Source: Syngnathus acus
Lineage: Eukaryota; Chordata; Actinopteri; Syngnathiformes; Syngnathidae
Length of the DNA: 64,000 nt
NCBI RefSeq assembly: GCF_901709675.1
Contig: NC_051106.1
Coordinates: forward strand, 8,194,001-8,258,000
Direction: 5' to 3'
Positions 1-24,842 of this stretch are shown here, one piece after another. The translations under genes and the position numbers were made by a program. The stretch's first letter is position 1. Each line of letters begins with the position of its first letter. Below the pieces are notes generated by a model. It made no database searches. It was not told the origin of the DNA and was given only the letters and a program-made list of their open reading frames with translations.

Positions 1-214
1 TTTTTTAAATATATATACCCTTCATTCGTGTGCAGAGTGTGCTTTCAGTGCCACGGCGTCCATTTTGGATGCGAGATTAGCATTTAGCTTGAGTGTTATT
101 CATCTAAAAAAAACAATAACAAAGCCGAGGTTGTAGCATGGATTAAAAACAAAGATACGACACAGATGACATAAAAGTTGGTTAAACGGGTTGGCACGAG
201 GGCGAGGAGGGCGC
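1..214 (-). other. pacs2 3' untranslated region and flank
   Basis: This is the sequence downstream of the pacs2 stop codon on the minus strand. I see no AATAAA on the minus strand here, so the transcript end is probably outside the window. No other gene is visible. Confidence 0.6.
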
Positions 215-12265
<12,051 letters not shown>

Positions 12266-13608
12266 AGTTCCCGGGTCGCCTTCGTGCACGCTTGCCTCAA
12301 GTGTTGGACGTGAGTCCGGGAAAAGAGATGCGTCCTTCGGTCACGTGAGTGCGACACTCGTGGACGAGCCTCGTTGTCTCTCCGCTCCAGCTCCTCGTTG
12401 CTCTGCTCGGCGGAGCTGCGGTGCCGGTGTGGTGGGAGGGCGGGGCGAGGAGCCAGTGACCGTGGGGCTTGTTGTGCCCAACACGCTGCTCCTCGTCCCG
12501 CATATGAGGCCGATTAAGGGCGAGCGCCCAGAAGGGAGGGGCGGAGTTTTCAAGTGTGTGTGTGTGTGTGTGGTGGTGGGGGGCGTATATATATTTGAAA
12601 TACATAACAATAAACAATGTAAGACCTCGCCTTCGTGTTTGTTGCCCCTGGGCAACATTTGACCCACATTCACTTGTTTACTTACCTGGCTGATAACTCA
12701 TTGAGCTCAGGTTACAATAATCCACCAATGGAAAAGCGGTCGGAGGGTTCTCATAATTTACAGTCATTAAAACGTGCCTTTCTACTCAGCTACTAAACAA
12801 AACATTTATATTCAGGCTTCCATCCAGAGATCCATTTCGGAACGGCTTTGCCCCACGAGGGTTGCGTGCCTGCAGTACGCAATACAAAATGTTGGTAACA
12901 CTGCCCCCAAGTGGACACCAGAAATACTAGCATACACTTTTTTTTTTCCAATATTTAGTAGTTTTTGGGGAGATGAACCAGTATAACAGCATAATCAGGT
13001 CTGCCAGGGAGTGTAGCGTGGGCTTTAAGGATTAACATGAATTGATGAAAGCAGCTTAGCTCGAGGAATCGTCCAAAAATAGTCATATTTTAGCTTTTTA
13101 AATCTGCTTAACCAGAAAGAAAGAGCATGATATATCACTTGTTTGCAATGATAAAATAGTCACGTAACTAAAGCAGTTTGTGAAAAGTTTATTAATCAGA
13201 CGACAGATGTGACGCAATCACAAAACAAATCAGTTTAAGTCGCTTGTTTTGCCATCACAAGAAAGTGAGTGAGCTTTATTTCGAATGAGCGAAATGGCTG
13301 ATTAGAATTTCCGTGCAATTACATACTGACAGTGCAACGAAATTCAACTTGTTGGAAGGTGACAGCAGTGAAGGCAACAGCCTCATCTCAAAGGATGGCG
13401 CCTGCACCGAAATAAATACGCTCACTCAGGCCCTGATGCAAACATTACCGAATACGGCTTAATTCAAGCACATTAGAAACAAAAAATAAAACAAAAAAAT
13501 AGGGATTTCTTGTGGAAGCACATCCAAACTAAAAATGACAAAAATAAGGATAAAGGAGCCAAACCTTCACAGAATTTCACAAGGACAATCATGTACACGT
13601 TTGGCCTC
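12266..13608. promoter_or_regulatory. pacs2 promoter region and srsf5 3' flank
   Basis: The part next to the pacs2 start codon (12266 to about 12560) is GC- and CpG-rich and contains a CACGTG E-box at 12342-12347, consistent with a CpG-island promoter for the minus-strand pacs2. A TG microsatellite follows at 12554-12572. The remainder, to 13608, is the srsf5 3' UTR and flank; a minus-strand AATAAA is at 13188-13193. The plus-strand ORF across 12120-12662 is considered spurious. Confidence 0.55.
13188..13193 (-). terminator. Candidate polyadenylation signal of srsf5
   Basis: AATAAA on the minus strand (tttatt on plus), 416 bp downstream of the srsf5 stop codon. Position only. Confidence 0.45.
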
Positions 13609-16343
13609 TCAGTGTTTGCTCTCAGCGGAGGCCGAGCGGGACCGCGAACGGGACCTGGAGCGGGACCGCGACTGGTTGTTCTGGGCCGGGGGCGGCGAAC
13701 GGGAGCGGGACCGGGGGGATCGAGAACGGGACTTTGAGCGAGACTTGGAGCGTGACTTGGAACGGGATTTGGACCGGGACTTGGAACGGGAGGGGGAGCG
13801 GTCCCCGGCTTTGGGGCCGCCGCCCGACGTCTTCTTTTCTGGAGTGCGGCTGGGCGTGCGTGAGCGGCTGCGGCTCCTGGAGCGGTTGCGACTCCTGGAG
13901 CGGCTGCGCGAGTAGCTGCGGCTACGGGAACGGGAGCGAGAACGGCTCCGGCTGTGGCTGGAGGGGCAAAAATATTCAGAAATAAATAAGATTCTCCATC
14001 CTACCCTTTGCTCAAAGTACTACATTGAGAACCTGAATTACTTTGAATTTGCTTAAAAGAGCAAAATATTTGTATCAGATATTCTATTGCGTACTTAATA
14101 TGTGGAATAAACAAAAACTGCATTCTGTGATTTTCACGGACTCACTTGCGACTGTCCTCAAAGATTTTGATCTTGCGTCCGTTCAGCTCTGTGCCGTCCA
14201 GCTTGGAGATGGCGTTCTTCATATCGCTGCGGGATGCAAACTCAACAACCCTGTGGCCCCACCCACCCCCAGAGAGAGATGAGTCATCGTGTTTGATAAA
14301 AGGAGGAAAGAAAGGCCGAGCCGGCTCCGGAAAGCTCACCCTTCGTTTTTGTTGGGTCTGTGTGCGTCAACAAAGGTCACCTCTCCGGCTTTTCTCATCA
14401 GGTCTTTGAGGTCCTGCGCAAGAGCACGAGTTAGAACAAGAGTGGCGCACGGCGGCCCCCTTGGGAACCTGAGGCTTTGTTGACACCTGGAGGGGAGAGA
14501 CACGAGCACACAGCAACAATGGCAACACATACACACACACTCACTGGCTAGTCTAGTGTGGAGACTGTCATGTTAGATGTTGTGGATTTAAAAAAAATAA
14601 AAATTAAAAAAAAAGGGGGGGGGGGGGTTATAGCCACTATTAAAAATTATAGCCGAATTGGAAAAAGGACAATTAAAAAAGATTATTACACATTAGCCTT
14701 ACTCACCGACGACCGAGTGACGCCGCAGTTTGGTATTTCTATGTTTTGGCCGAGCAAATAGTGTGGAAAAGTATTTCTACAGTGCAGGGGTGGGCAAAGT
14801 ATTCACAAATGTTTGCCCAACCCTGACGACGCTTTAAGCGTCAACAGTACAGACTTTCGTCACTGGTAACCCGCAAGGAAAAAAAATCAAATAAATGAAC
14901 ACAAAATCACATGAGTTGTAATGCTACTTACCGTGACCATTACCAGGAAGACATTAGCATAGCGCCACGTGTCCAAATAGCAAATGGGAACCAATGCAGT
15001 GTTAAGCCCTCGAGAAACGACCTCGACCTCCAGGCCTCCACAAGTACGGAACCACCAGAGAGCGAGTAGTAGCAGTGGGAGGAGGGGGCACTCAACACCC
15101 CGTCACAGCAACAGAAAAACACCCCAAAGAGGGCGGCTTGTGGCCCTCCCGCAGATTTGAGAGGACGTTACAGCAGTCGGGGATGCCAGCCCACAGAACC
15201 TCCAGACCGGCTTACGGACCTCCTAAGGCTACCGTATCCTGCGCTAGACCACTTTCGCCCGCTACCGGGGCCCAGCCAAGACTTTAGACCGGCGGCAACT
15301 GCGTGTAAGGAGAGGCACCAAATGGACACCATTCAGAACACAACCAGGAGAGAGGACGCCACACACTTGCGAGCCCTCCGGGGAGGGTCGTGCGTTGGCC
15401 GATTTTTTATTTTATTTTTATTGACACTAGACAACCATAAAAGGCTGTTTTTTTACACTAGCCAAATAACAGCATTTATTTTCTGCTTTTACGCTCGCTC
15501 TCTCTGGGAGAAAAACAAAAGTGTATTTGTTAGCCAATTCGCTAAGGGGACTCGTATTGACTCGCCCCCATTGCTAATATGCTGCATCAATTTGGAAAAA
15601 ACAATCTAATATAAAAGCTAGGAGTACTTAGCAATGGAGACTTTTGAATGTACACAAAGGCCAAGACTGATCTTACCTGCCAGCTGATGCGTGACGACAG
15701 GTTCTCCACTATCAACCGGTGATCTGTGCGCACTGGAGGTCCATACCTGCATGGACACACGCGGAAAAAATGTGCTTAACAGAAAATGTGCACAATTACA
15801 AGCAAATTATTGCAGGAAGCCCGACGTACCTGGAGCCACTACTGCGCGATTGCCGATAACCACTAAAGCCTCCCATTCTGGAGCTGGAGCTGCTGCTGCC
15901 ACCACTGACAACCCCCCTTCCTCTCCTGGAGCGAGCGTGCTCTATGGTGACCCTGCAATACAACGAGCGGGAAGGGAAAGTCCACGTGAGCGGCAGATAA
16001 AACAAATACACACGTGTACTTTGGACTTCAAACTCACCTCTCACTACACAGTTCTTTGCCGTTGAGTTCATACACGGCATCATCTGCATCCCTATGATCG
16101 TCAAACTCCTAAGAAACACAAAACGTGGATGACTTCCATGAGGGCGAAGTCACTCTTTTCCCCCCAAATATTGATTAGACATTCTCATGCAAATCAAAGC
16201 TGGGCGATCAGACTGACCACAAAACCAAATCCATTCTTCAAGTTGATTTCGCGGATCCGTCCGAAGCCCTTGAAGAACTTCTCCACGTCCCTCTCTCTGG
16301 CGTGTGGGCTCAGGCGGCCGATGAAGACCCGACTGCCGCTCAT
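13609..16343 (-). CDS. srsf5: Serine/arginine-rich splicing factor 5 (SRSF5), complete, 7 coding exons
   Basis: SRSF5 is a nuclear SR protein that binds exonic enhancers and promotes splice-site choice. Coding exons 5'-to-3': 16218-16343, 16038-16108, 15830-15952, 15677-15746, 14340-14413, 14146-14250, 13609-13957, giving 305 residues. The N-terminus [11 protein letters not shown] and RRM1 (about residues 4-74) match SRSF5 better than SRSF4/6. A Ser/Arg/Gly linker follows. The second, pseudo-RRM carries the diagnostic SWQDLKD heptapeptide (about 128-134). The last exon encodes a roughly 110-residue RS domain of SR dipeptides. The ATG lies 3 bases inside its exon; a noncoding first exon probably lies at about 17222-17330. 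The 1.26-kb intron 14414-15676 is much longer than the other coding introns and could hold the regulated or retained intron known for SR genes; this is inference. Confidence 0.93.
14414..15676 (-). other. Long internal intron of srsf5
   Basis: This intron lies exactly at the SWQ/DLKD junction of the pseudo-RRM. It contains a poly-G run at about 14615-14627 and no recognisable protein-coding exon. SR-protein genes often carry a nonsense-introducing cassette exon or retained intron; I could not identify one with confidence here. Confidence 0.5.
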
Positions 16344-17221
16344 GATCTGTTAAGATGAGAATAAGTCACAAAATATCGAATGAGATTTTTTTTTTTTTTT
16401 ACTTCATTGATGACTCAATCACATAAGCTTTTCTACAGCCCAATCTCCTCTTCAAAACAATACTTTATTATTGAGTCATCTTTACTATTCAAGTCGACGT
16501 TTAAGGGCAAGAGACGCCGTTTAAAAACGGCGAAGTGGCGTCAGGACTAGTTCAGGGCCGCCTCAATCGTGATTCGACCAGTTCTGCAACTGTCTGTCAT
16601 ATTTACATTACCGCACTACGAGATAAGGCAATGCTTTGCTGAGGCACAATAAACACTAACCGACTTTTTTTTTGTAAATTATGTTCAAGCAAACTGGAGG
16701 GCTTTCACTACCGACAATCGTCAGGGGCCATAAATAGCTAAATAAAAACGGAATCGATATCATTCAATCTCATATATAATGTTATGCCTCACTCCATTAC
16801 CTATAGTTCTCATTTATTTCTCTCCCGACTTAAAAGTTAATTTCGCTGATAGAATCAAAGTCCAACAAAACAGAATGCATGCGAGGCCTGGGCAATCCAT
16901 AACTACGACGACGTCGCGATGTTTCTGCGCAAACGACGGCTTGAATTGCAGTTAAAACACAAAAGGAAAATCCACAGTTCATGTTCTGCTTTAAAACGAT
17001 TACTGGACTAAAAAGCGTCGAAAATAAGCACAATGGATCGATTAGTTTATGAAATGTTGGAGCCTTCTTTTTCTTTTAGCTTGCCACGATGTCGGTTAGC
17101 CACAGCAAGCTAACAAGCGTTAAGTACATGAAATAAAACAATTTGGGTGAAATTTCCACCGACATATTGGACAACTAATGAGCTGATGTGGATGTTAAAA
17201 GTGTTTTGTGTCGGGTCTCAC

Positions 17222-17330
17222 CTCGGCTTGGCCTAAAAACGTCTGTGGTTAAGTTGAAATGGTTCAAAGGACTCTCCTACTTCTTGCTTCTGACTTGGCT
17301 CCGCTCGACTACCTCAAAATGGCGAACAAC
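17222..17330 (-). other. Predicted noncoding first exon of srsf5
   Basis: A good minus-strand donor (GAG then GTGAGAC) at 17220-17221 pairs with the acceptor TCTTAACAG just upstream of the ATG (AG at 16347-16348). The upstream limit is approximate, set by a YY1-like AAAATGGCG at 17316-17324. Confidence 0.55.
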
Positions 17331-17430
17331 GGGGCGTTATTACGAAACCCCACTTGCCTTCTCGGCGTATGTGCTCTACTGCAATATGATTGGCTGTCCA
17401 GCCGCTCTATTGGAAAATGATTGGCTGCTG
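17310..17430 (-). promoter_or_regulatory. srsf5 core promoter with three CCAAT boxes and a YY1-like element
   Basis: Read on the minus strand there are three CCAAT boxes (ATTGG on plus at 17389-17393, 17409-17413 and 17420-17424) upstream of the predicted first exon. An AAAATGGCG motif lies near the likely start site. The arrangement resembles a TATA-less housekeeping promoter. Confidence 0.6.
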
Positions 17431-18847
17431 CCTCCGGTTAAGACACGCCCTAACAGTATGCACTAGGAAGTACAGTTCCTAGTTGGGCGGAGTCCTTTTT
17501 GTTAATATATAAATAGATAGTTAATTTTTAATTTTTATTCTGTACTAATGTGATGGATATATGGAACTGACGTTTGATTTTTTCTGAGCAGCCAAGGGCA
17601 GCCAGTAATTTTGTAGTGGAGCACGTTGTGCCTAGAACTCGGTGGAATGAATAATAATGCTACCACTAGAGGGCGCTGACGTATCACTAGTGGGACTTGG
17701 CTGGACCACACTTGGAGAATCATCCATCCATCCACTTGGAGCACGTATTTTTTGTGTATTCATGTGTTCATTTTTGAAGCAACTTTCTAATTTTGAAGAG
17801 CAAAGCTTGCTAGAACATCAGAAGTTCCTTTTTATGGTGGCAGCTTTGTGTTGAATTCCATCTAACATGGCAAGAAATTTCCAGGAAAAAAGAACTTTTG
17901 TGTTTTGCCATAGAAATGTAATGAATGGGGAGAAAGAATTTATGTGTACCTTAACAATTTCGGCAACAAAAAAAAAAGCTTTTGAAATCGGTGAGTCACA
18001 GTTGAGACATTCAAGAATAACAAGCATGAGCAGAAGCAGGTCCGCACACGAGGACGGAATCACTCCAGAGTCCAGACCGCAAGAAAAACACAAGAATCGG
18101 TGTCATGGAAAAACAACCTTAAAAATCTCTCGCGTAAGAAGGAAAGAAACAATGACAAAAGGTTCCACGTGTTCAAAAGGCAGGAAGGAACTGGATTTGT
18201 GCACACAAAAGCGTTCCCATTTGCCAGGCCCTCAGGGAACATTTTCGACGCCATCCAAATTGTCTCCGAACCATCAAATGAAGTCTTTTTTTTGTTTGTT
18301 ACTTTGTTGACGCAAACGTTTGGCCCTGGAAAAGAGACAAAAGCAGGCAGGACAAATTGTCATGTGCTTTCTCGGGAACATTATGGCTCTTTGAAGGGGA
18401 ACTAAACCCAAAAGAAAGAAAGAATTGGACAGAATAATTATCGGCGAATCGTAAAGATGTGACCAGGAAGTCGAATTTCTGCGTTCTTTGGAGAACATGA
18501 ACTCTACAACATTGTTAAAAATAACAGCACGGTTTATTAGATAAGACACAGTAATGATGCACAAAAAAACAATACTGTATATAAAAATGTGTTAGCTGAA
18601 GCAGCGAGTGGTCTGCTCGTAAAAGATTTTAGTGGTGAAGCAGTCTTACTTTAGATAAAAACAAAATATTTTTCCGTCAAGTCACAGCATCGATTTTCCA
18701 AACAAACCATAACAAAAGCGTCATTGCACATAGAGACAACACATGTACATTTCACTTTCTATGTTTAGCTATACAAATGTGTTGAAGAGTTCCAGCTAGT
18801 GGTTGCGGACATGAAATGATGGCACAGGAGGGTGGCGTGTTGGCGTG
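17431..18847. other. Intergenic: srsf5 upstream and plpp2 3' UTR
   Basis: No coding sequence is recognised. The part nearest 18847 is the plpp2 3' UTR, ending at or near a minus-strand AATAAA at 18533-18538. The rest is AT-rich unique sequence with a short ATCC repeat near 17720. Confidence 0.6.
18533..18538 (-). terminator. Candidate polyadenylation signal of plpp2
   Basis: AATAAA on the minus strand, 310 bp downstream of the plpp2 stop codon. Confidence 0.5.
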
Positions 18848-21800
18848 TCATACGGGTGGCGAGTAGTTGTAGTGGTTGGGGCGTTGCGGGCTGGGCTTGT
18901 GTTCAAGTCGCTCGTCGTCGACGGCGGCGTCCGTCCGCGTGCACGCCGGTTCGCCGCGTTGCTTGAAGAAATCCGAGACGTATTTAACCTGAATGAGGAA
19001 TAAAATCAAAATATGTTACAATAGCGCACTAGCTCCTAGCTTAATGCTAACACAGAAAGTAGAAATATACAATTTGCAAACATTTCAGCGACATTTTGAC
19101 GTCCTGCTGTACTCACCGTGAGAACCGCGATGAGCGCCCCCTGCAGGAGTCCCACCAGCACGTCGCTCCAGTGATGCTTAAAGTCGGAGACGCGCGTGTA
19201 GCCCACGTACAAGGAGAAGGCCACCAGGAAAAATTGGATGGTGGGACGCACCAGACGCGTCCACTTGCCTTGCATACGGGCCTGCACGTACAACTAAGGA
19301 GCACCGTTTTAAGGTCAGCATGTGTGTGTGTGTGTGTGTGTGTGTTTGTGATGTAAACTCACAGAGAGGAAGAGCATGCAGTACATGCCGAACGACGAGT
19401 GCCCCGAGTAGAAGGACAACCTGAGCAATGAGAAACAGCAATGAGCTATTAAATAAGAATATAAAATGATTCCAAATCATTTACATAAAAATAAATAGAC
19501 ATAATTGTATTTACGGAATAATTTCTTGGCGACTCACCTGGACTCTGTGACATTGCGCAAGCTCCCGGTGCAGTTGAGGTGGAGCTGGTAGCCGTTGCAG
19601 CTGGTGGGGGCGCACACGGACAAGAAGTTTGGTCTGGGCCTTCCGATGGTGAACTTGGCCAGGTCGGTGAGCGACTGGCTGACGGCCGCCCCGAACAGGA
19701 AGGTGCCCACGATTTTGTAGAGCGCTGACAGGTATTGGTTGAACTGGGAGTTGGAGTGCAGGCGCTTGGTGTGCACCAGGTAGGCCTCGCCGGTCGTGAT
19801 CTGAGCGGAGGAACCGTGTTGTTAAGAGTCAAGGCTGTGAAGACCGGCTTCTTACTCACGATGACTATGGAGCTGGTGATGGTGACGGCAGCCATGGCTC
19901 CATGGGAGATGGTGTCTCTTCTGTAGGGGTAGTTGATGCTCTCGTCATCGCAGTAGATGCCTCTCTGGTACGGTTTGAACATCAGCGTCAGGATGGCTGA
20001 GGGCAGGGACGCTGAAGAAAGAAAATAAAAAATAGTGCAAAAGTGATTTTATCTTCAATATAATAAACCTGTTGAGCTAGGACATTTCCAAGCGCACACG
20101 GGTCACGACACGGGTTGTCCAGTGGTATCGTTTGAACCCGCGGCCGATCAGGAAACAGCTAAAACCACACAGTAAAAAAAAACAGCCGCTCCAATGAAAC
20201 GTCATAAGCGTTGCCATGGCGACCTGGTCGAGTCCAACCTTTGACTGCGTATCGTCGCGGCCATCGACAATCTCCGTCAGCAGGTAGGGAAAAAAAAGTC
20301 AAAGGGCAACATGCTTTGTGACAAAAAAGACTCCAAGTGCAAGTCGAAATAAAGAGCGGGGATATATTGCTGTCTCTTAAATCTATGCCGAACAATAGTC
20401 TACAATTCAAATGACTTTTCCTGTTTTCCTCAACTGGTCATTCCGCTGCCAAAGCTAATAACGGGGAAGAATGGATGGTTTTCTTAGGCTCGGGTTTATG
20501 AAGTACGAGAAGGAGAGAGCGCTCTCCGTGAACACGTTGCTTCCTTCCTCCAGAGTGTGGGACCGAAAGAAAACGCAACCAAATACGCACCGGGGTGACC
20601 TGGTGCGAAGAATAGAATTCTGCTGCCAGTAGGATAGGACTGGGGTTTATAACTTCCTTTATCAATAGATTAACAGAAAAAAATCATTCCAAAACACTTC
20701 AGTATCATTTCAGGATTTGACTTCAAAATAATTACTACTTTCCTATTACTCATGGCTTCAGCCAATAGGTGAGTTTCCCATAAAAAAAAACAAAAAAAAA
20801 CAAATACCTAGACCAAAAAGAAAATATAAACACAGCTCTAACAATTTTCTGATTTAGATGAAAGCTCACGTCCATTATTTCGGTTGGCCGAGCGTGCGCT
20901 GCCCAGCCACTGTTTACTCTGCAGGGTGCTAGCATAACATTTTGATAAGCGAGTGCTTGTGCGACACAAGTCCGCTGCCAGCGTGGCCGCACGGTCGGCC
21001 GCAGTTGTGCAACGGCTTGCCTTCAAAACAAACACGCCACTGACGCGCTAAACCACCGTCCCAGCCTGCTTTGTGAGGAAGTCAACTCCTCTTTGGATGA
21101 GACGTAGCAAAAGATTACAGCAGTGGCGGGAAGTCATTAAGTAGAAACATTACTGCACTTAAAATTTTGTTTGAACTTTTCCCTCAGAAATTCATCGACA
21201 CTTTCTGTGGCTAGACTTTGATTAAACCCTTAAAGCAGATTGCATGGGACCAGGGGCGGAACTATGGGGTGGCTGTGCCCCCGCCCCATTGCTACCTGTA
21301 CATTTTTAAGTTTTTTCCTTTTGTTTGGTTTATTCATGTCAACTTTTAAATCAGAAATTAAGAGGCGCTTAAGATGAGAGTTTCCCCTGAGTAGAGATTT
21401 GAAAAGCAACAAGGGAAAGGATGCTTTCAAGCGTTCCCAAAACCCCCCACGATTGCACACTGGAAAAATAAACAAGATGGAATTTGGGATCAGAGACAAG
21501 TACAACTTCCTCTTGACCCTCGGCACCAGCAGGAAGTGGAAAGTGTTCCTGTTTTTCAGGGCCTCGACGATGACGATGGTGGCACGGACAGACAGACGGA
21601 CGGGAGCAGGTAAGCGGCCAACGTCGCTGAAGTTGCAAAACGACCACCACAAATTTCCAATAGTGCTGCGCCGTGTTCTATCTACAAGCTAACAATTAGC
21701 TTTAGATATTACATTAATAATTAATCGGACTAAAGTGAAAATTTAACAGCATGACTATCCATTTTTTACCGGAAAGTTCAATCGCTAACAATTTCCGTCA

Positions 21801-23917
21801 AAAAGTTACATTTGTAAAGCTGAGCTCTTTTAGCCTGCTGTGAAAGAAGAAGCACGCTTCAGAAAAAAAAACGACATTTGAGAATATTGAAACGAGAGAT
21901 AGCGGCACCCCACAAGGATTTTTTTAAAATAACATTCTCTCTAAACACCGGACGCATGAAACATGAGTGAACTGAAAAGGCATGATGGGACTTCACACAC
22001 ACACAAACACACTTTCTCTTCAGCTTCTCGCTTTCATTTTCACACGGGAATGTGAGGCAGAAAAAGTCAATAGTTCCCACTTTTACTCCGACACACATTT
22101 GGCAGATCGTCTATTTAATAAAAGTCCTCAAAAATAAAGTCCACGTGGTATCAGTGACTAGTATCGGTTCATCCAAAACGATTTCAACTTTGTCTTGCCC
22201 CTATTCTGCAAAAAAAAAAAAAAATGGGGCTCATCGTGGACGCTCAACGATGGAGAGCTAACACAAAGTGACAGGATGGATGTTTGACCGCTGAGGGGAA
22301 GGGAGCAAAATAAAACACACACATTGAGAGTTTAGCTCCAATGTGGAACATCAGCACATTCCAACAGCTCCATCTGTCTCACACACACACACACACACAA
22401 TTTGGCAGTCGGCAGTTTCTAATGATCATTTAAGATATTTAGCGGACATGATATACAAATATAAATAACCACACAAAGATGACATCACACGCACACAAAC
22501 TACTCGCTCATTTTAACCCGACAGGTCTTAAAAATGTCTTTCGATAACAAAAAAAAAGGACGAGTAGAGTGTTGAAAGTGTGCAAGGGGGGAGGAAGAGA
22601 TTTGAGAATTGTTATTATCATTCCTGCCTGTCAGTCAGCTCGTAGGGCAAAGAAAATGGCGTCAATTGAATTTTTTTGGTTTGTGACTATCCAGAGGGAC
22701 AAATCAGCCGTTGCATTTGAAATCTCTGGAAACCCGAGCTTTGCACCGCCGGCGAGCCAAACGTGCTGATAGACTTGCAACAACCAGCTATTTTTACTCT
22801 CCTTTCCAATCGGTAATCCTTAGTGGGAGGGGGTGGGGGGGCTTAAAGGTCATGAAGATTCTCAGTAGAGGGGGTCATGAACTGATATAGCCAATAAAGG
22901 AATGATGTCTAATAATTCCATTCCAACTTTGAGGAGCACGGATCTTCCCATGTGGCACCAGCAACACCTGAAAGACGTCAATTCGGTCAAGTTTGAGTGT
23001 CATCGAGGAGACCCGAGCAAGTCGCGACAGGCCGTTTTGTTTGCCGTACACACACACATACACACACATACCTGGTTGAGTGTTTGTGTCTCTTATACTG
23101 ACCTGAAGAATTGGAAAACGTGCAGACAACACAAACACAAGGCTCACTTTAAAGAAAGAAATACCTGTAATAATTTTCAAGCAAAATTGACTATTTTATT
23201 TTACTTAATATATGTATACGAACAACTGACCGGTTTTAGGAAATGAATCCAAGAACTGCTTATCACATGACTAATAACAATAATATATTTTATCACCATT
23301 CATGTATTTTTTTTTAATCAATTCTGTAAAACCTGCTCTAATTTAACAGTCCTAAATAATTTTACAGTACTTTGTGTGTGTGCGCAAGCCTGCAGCATTC
23401 TTTAAAGTGTATGTGTTGGGAAACACACACCAACTCTGGCCTGTTTGAACAAGATAGAGAACTTTCAGTACGGCTACGCTAACCCACTAATTCCAAAACC
23501 TTTTTTTTTTTTTTGTCATGCGAGTCATGTGACATCATGAGGTTTGCCAATTTAAATTGACATAATACAAATTCTCATCTATCTTTGCCGATGACGTATA
23601 GTGACAGGCAGAACAATTATTGAGTAAAATACTTTTAAAAACATTTTGTGGGTAAAATATGTGCCTTGGCTGAATAAAGTTTGGGAACTCAGACACCATC
23701 TGTGTATTAACCACTGCATGTTTTCTAGTCTAGTTTGCATGGTGCAACTTGTTGAGGCCAACGATGAGATGATAAATGCACAAAGCACGTGCTTGAGTTA
23801 AGCAATCTCATTTAGTTTGATTGTCTACGCTTGAACAATAAAAGGTAGAAACTCACCGATGAAGACGCAGAGAACATCCACAACCACCAGAATCACCTTC
23901 TTGCCTTGCTCTGTCAT
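18848..23917 (-). CDS. plpp2: Phospholipid phosphatase 2 (PLPP2/LPP2), complete, 6 coding exons
   Basis: PLPP2 is an integral membrane enzyme that dephosphorylates phosphatidate, lysophosphatidate and related lipid phosphates on the outer face of membranes. Coding exons 5'-to-3': 23857-23917, 19860-20011, 19538-19800, 19363-19420, 19117-19293, 18848-18988, giving 283 residues (human LPP2 is 288). The three PAP2 motifs are intact: KFTIGRPRP (residues about 120-128), YSGH (163-166) and [12 protein letters not shown], with the expected Arg, His and Asp (about 212, 218, 222). An N-linked glycosylation sequon lies before motif 2 (NCT/NVT). Six hydrophobic helices are apparent. LPP2-like wording such as [12 protein letters not shown] and the short acidic C-terminal tail distinguish it from PLPP1/3. 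Intron 1 is 3.8 kb. Start chosen as the only ATG in the first exon. Confidence 0.94.
19319..19345. repeat. (TG)n microsatellite in a plpp2 intron
   Basis: A pure TG dinucleotide run of about 27 bp, 18 bp from the donor of the exon 19363-19420. Confidence 0.9.
20012..23856 (-). other. First intron of plpp2
   Basis: No coding exon is recognised in this 3.8-kb intron. It contains an RFX X-box-like sequence (gttgccatggcgac) at 20210-20223, a CA microsatellite at 22380-22399 and short poly-A runs. Confidence 0.6.
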
Positions 23918-24842
23918 GTTTGCCGTCCTAAAAGAACCACCAAGTTGATGTTTAAGTGGCGCCGCGTCTGCCGGCCCTGTCTTCCTTCCGCCCCCTCGGC
24001 GTACCTGTCGTGCTGTGGCGGGCGGGTTGGTGGGTGGGCGACGGTGGTGCTTGGGGAGGGCTTGACGTCAGGATTCAGGGGAGGAGAGTTCGCTTTACCC
24101 GGCCTTGTTTCCACCACCACCACCTGGAGGAGAGACTGGGAAGGTACTGTCACTCACGACGCCCTCCCTCTCCGGATGACAATCGGGATCGCTTGTGACG
24201 CCCGTTCACCCATCATTTTGCCTTTATGGACACAAGAGGGCGCTCTCGAGCAGATGAAGCTATTTGATAATGGTGGTCTCTCGGAACTTCCATCATTGTA
24301 CTTTGAATTTTCATATTTTATGAAAAAACAAACAAGAAAAAAGTTATACTCGCAGGAGTAGTAATAGTAGTTTTTTTTAATAGTTTTTTTTTTTTAAAGA
24401 AAAGTAACAACAAATTTTGAATGGGAAAAGCTACAATAAAAAGTCTTGTCATTTTTACACTGGAAACAAAAATAAAATAAATAAAAGAAGAATAAATGAG
24501 GGGTGGAAGACTGATGCTTTGCTTTGATTTGTTTTAAACCAAAAAATCTTGTATTATTTATCCAAACAAGAACAAAAATACACAAACAGATAAATGACAC
24601 GTGTGCCACTTGTGTTTTATTATTGATATACCAAAATAATAAGTCCCAATTTGGTTTGTGTGTACAAGCAGCGAGGCCCTTGTCACTTTTATAACCTGAA
24701 AGGAAGCTTTTCTTCAACATATGCAATACAAAATAGCGCCAGTGCAACATCACAAAATGTCCAATTTGTTTGTTAGGCGATTAAACAACCAAGCTAGTGG
24801 TAACCCAATTTTTTTTACTTGCTGTACTAAGACACTAACTGG
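23918..24842. promoter_or_regulatory. plpp2 5' flank and odf3l2 3' UTR
   Basis: The stretch 23918 to about 24200 is moderately GC-rich and is the likely plpp2 promoter and 5' UTR. From about 24360 to 24842 it is AT-rich 3' UTR/flank of odf3l2, with a minus-strand AATAAA at 24616-24621. Confidence 0.5.
24616..24621 (-). terminator. Candidate polyadenylation signal of odf3l2
   Basis: AATAAA on the minus strand, 222 bp downstream of the odf3l2 stop codon. Confidence 0.5.
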
